Shown here one piece after another: positions 62,235 to 64,000 of a stretch of DNA of 64,000 bases. This DNA comes from Saccharopolyspora erythraea NRRL 2338 (GTDB lineage Bacteria; Actinomycetota; Actinomycetes; Mycobacteriales; Pseudonocardiaceae). Below the pieces are notes generated by a model that worked only from the letters and a program-made list of their open reading frames with translations, ran no database searches and had not been told where the DNA came from. Numbering within the stretch: the stretch's first letter is position 1; every line of letters begins with the position of its first letter. Position numbers and translations under genes: made by a program. The stretch covers positions 2,221,584 to 2,285,583 of the forward strand of contig NC_009142.1 in NCBI RefSeq assembly GCF_000062885.1, given 5' to 3'.

Positions 62235-63165
62235 TCGCATGCCGGCACATCGGAGACGAACGAGAGCAGCGATGGCCCTGCGACGCCGCTGGCGCGGCTT
62301 TGCGCACCAGGCTGGCTTCTGAGGCGCAGGGAGGCCTTTGGGGCACCATCGAAGCCATCAGAACGGCTACAGCGCCGCGGTTTCACACCTGCCCCAGCAG
62401 CAGAGAGCCACAAGGGCACCACCACACCCACAACGGCCGACCTGGCACAGCAGGGCCGAATGGTGCGCGTATGGAAAGCCATTCGGCCTATCGGACTCAC
62501 CATCCGAAGTAGCAGCGGCCACAGCGAAAGGGACGAACGCCGAACCCGAGGTGAGCCCGCCCGCGCATGGTCGTCCGCCCCGCAAGCTGGCGCGATCCTG
62601 CCGTGCGGCACCTCACCCGTGCCCGCTGCAGCGACGCCGTAGCCCCGTTCGGCGAGGCCGTTGCTCCGAGTGGAGTACGTCACCGGAGGTCACCGGCGCT
62701 ACGCGCGGTGACGCGCTCCGTCGCAGTCGAGTGCCGCCTCCGCGGGGCACTCGGACACCCGGTTACCGGCCGGTAGAGGAGCGGTTCGAAGGCGCTGAAC
62801 CGATGCCCGAGCCACCCGCGAACCGGCGCCTGCGGGAGGCTCGGACGGAGGTCTTCGTCACTCGTCCTCATGCGCGCCGCGGAGCCCGACCTGACCTGCG
62901 ATGACACCCCCAGCGTCGCTCAACTGCCCGGAAATCGGACACATCGGAACAGTTTTGGCTGAGATTAGTGCACTTCAGCGGCTTTGTTGGTAGTACTTGC
63001 AGCGGCCCCGTGCTCGTGCGTGCCGTGTACGAGTGGTCCTGGAGGGCCAGGCGGCGGAACCCCCGGTGAACCTCGCTCACAAAAGTCGGACCCGCGTGGA
63101 ACCCGGCCGGGCAGGCTCGGTACCGTCGCCGCACCGATCAAGAGAAACCCCACATCACGGAGGAC
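62235..63165. other. Gene-poor region upstream of mihF with a hairpin
   Basis: About 0.93 kb without codon-phase bias in the part checked (62341-62520). It contains a perfect 10-bp inverted repeat, ggccgaatgg at 62454-62463 and its complement at 62479-62488, with a 15-nt loop. The final 220 nt are more AT-rich and should contain the mihF promoter. CGGAGGAC precedes the mihF start. Confidence 0.5.
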
Positions 63166-63486
63166 ATGGTGGCCCTTCCCCAGCTGACCGAGGAGCAGCG
63201 GGCAGCAGCTTTGGAAAAGGCGGCTGCCGCCCGTCGCGCCCGAGCTGAGCTCAAGGAGCGCCTCAAGCGAGGCGGAACCAGCCTGGCCCAGGTCCTGCAG
63301 GACGCCGACGAGAACGAGGTCTTGGGCAAGATGAAGGTCTCCGCCCTTCTCGAGGCCCTGCCCGGCGTCGGCAAGGTGCGCGCTCAGCAGATCATGGAGC
63401 GGCTGGAGATCGCCAACAGCCGTCGGCTGCGTGGCCTTGGTGAGCGGCAGCGCAAGGCGCTGCTCGCCGAGTTCAGCGGCGAGTGA
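63166..63486 (+). CDS. mihF: Mycobacterial-type integration host factor
   Basis: A 106-residue mIHF/sIHF nucleoid protein. [34 protein letters not shown] is the long N-terminal helix. [45 protein letters not shown] is the helix-two-turn-helix DNA-binding core with the GVGK hairpin. It bends DNA and supports chromosome compaction and recombination. ATG 63166 follows CGGAGGAC. It overlaps gmk by 4 nt. Confidence 0.96.
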   Translation: MVALPQLTEEQRAAALEKAAAARRARAELKERLKRGGTSLAQVLQDADENEVLGKMKVSALLEALPGVGKVRAQQIMERLEIANSRRLRGLGERQRKALLAEFSGE

Positions 63487-64000
63487 TCGACGCGAAAACC
63501 GGCGTTGAGCCGGGGCCCACCCATCAGGGTCGGCCTCGGCTCACCGTCGTTTCCGGGCCTTCCGGCGTCGGCAAGTCCAGCGTGCTGAACGAGCTGCGCA
63601 GGCAGGCACCCGAGGTGTTCTTCAGCGTCTCGGCCACCACCAGACCGCCTCGGGCCGGTGAGATCGACGGCGTGCACTACCACTTCGTCGACACCGCGGA
63701 GTTCGAGCGGATGGTGGCCGCGGGCGAGATGCTCGAGCACGCCCGCTACGCGGGCAACCTCTACGGGACCCCGCGCGGGCCGGTCGAGGCCGCGCTGGCC
63801 GCGGGCCGGGCGGCGGTGCTGGAGATCGAGCTGCAGGGCGCCCGCCAGGTGCGCCGGGCGATGCCCGAGGCGCAGTTGGTGATGCTGCTGCCGCCGTCGT
63901 GGGAGGTGCTGGTGGAGCGGCTGACCGGCCGCGGCACCGAGGACCCCGAGGTGGTGCGCAAGCGCCTGGAGACCGCGCGCGAGGAGCTCGCCGCCGAGTC
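63483..64000 (+). CDS. gmk: Guanylate kinase (partial, cut by window end)
   Basis: The first 172 residues of guanylate kinase, phosphorylating GMP. P-loop [10 protein letters not shown] (about 24-33), GMP-binding [20 protein letters not shown] and [21 protein letters not shown] are present. GTG 63483 overlaps the mihF stop. The right end runs off the window. Confidence 0.96.
   Translation, partial: MIDAKTGVEPGPTHQGRPRLTVVSGPSGVGKSSVLNELRRQAPEVFFSVSATTRPPRAGEIDGVHYHFVDTAEFERMVAAGEMLEHARYAGNLYGTPRGPVEAALAAGRAAVLEIELQGARQVRRAMPEAQLVMLLPPSWEVLVERLTGRGTEDPEVVRKRLETAREELAAE

Noticed and set aside
62338-62904. Forward 188-residue frame upstream of mihF
   Set aside because: No codon-phase bias and no recognisable motif; it begins inside the gene-free region without a ribosome-binding site.

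Overview
The window is high-GC actinobacterial DNA with strong third-codon GC bias, many GTG starts and short ATGA, GTGA or TGATG gene overlaps. The order aspS … rarA … alaS-ruvX-mltG-aroE … aroC-aroK-aroB-aroQ … pepQ-efp-nusB-bldD-pyrR-pyrB-pyrC-(membrane protein)-carA-carB-pyrF … mihF-gmk is the conserved backbone of Streptomyces, Mycobacterium and Pseudonocardiales. The IS30-type element, the EspG-type ESX accessory genes and the nature of the insertions suggest a Saccharopolyspora-like pseudonocardial organism (inference; no database was searched).

Left part (1-16 kb): a decayed or partial reverse-strand frame, a radical SAM protein, an XRE regulator with its own promoter, aspS, an APH-fold protein, a GNAT acetyltransferase, a small secreted protein, a carbonic anhydrase next to a SulP transporter (probable bicarbonate pair), rarA, a 39-residue zinc-ribbon protein missed by length filters, and a 2-hydroxyacid dehydrogenase. 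Middle (16-32 kb): two small membrane/envelope genes, alaS-ruvX-mltG-aroE, a lipoprotein, an IS30 element, and a nearly complete N-acetylglucosamine-type PTS (HPr, IIC, separate IIB and IIA) around a GntR/UTRA regulator with a DasR-like operator. The shikimate genes aroC-K-B-Q follow.

32-39 kb is an accessory block inside the conserved aro-pepQ-efp run: a beta-propeller lipoprotein, a Tat-exported GH64 glucanase with a LacI-type operator, a PIG-L deacetylase, a GlxA regulator divergent from an MFS transporter, and an O6-alkylguanine methyltransferase. 39-51 kb is pepQ-efp-nusB, bldD on the opposite strand behind a shared bidirectional terminator, then the pyrimidine operon with a PyrR-binding RNA in its leader and a terminator after pyrF.

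51-62 kb is a second accessory block between pyrF and mihF: a MarR regulator divergent from a vdcBCD-type hydroxyarylate decarboxylase operon, an atypical cytochrome P450 whose ribosome-binding site lies in a long inverted repeat, a Ser/Thr kinase overlapping a lipoprotein gene, an alpha/beta hydrolase, and a four-gene ESX-type set (PE-like, DUF3558 lipoprotein, PPE-like with a glycine-rich tail, EspG chaperone) with no ESX core genes. The window ends in mihF and a truncated gmk.
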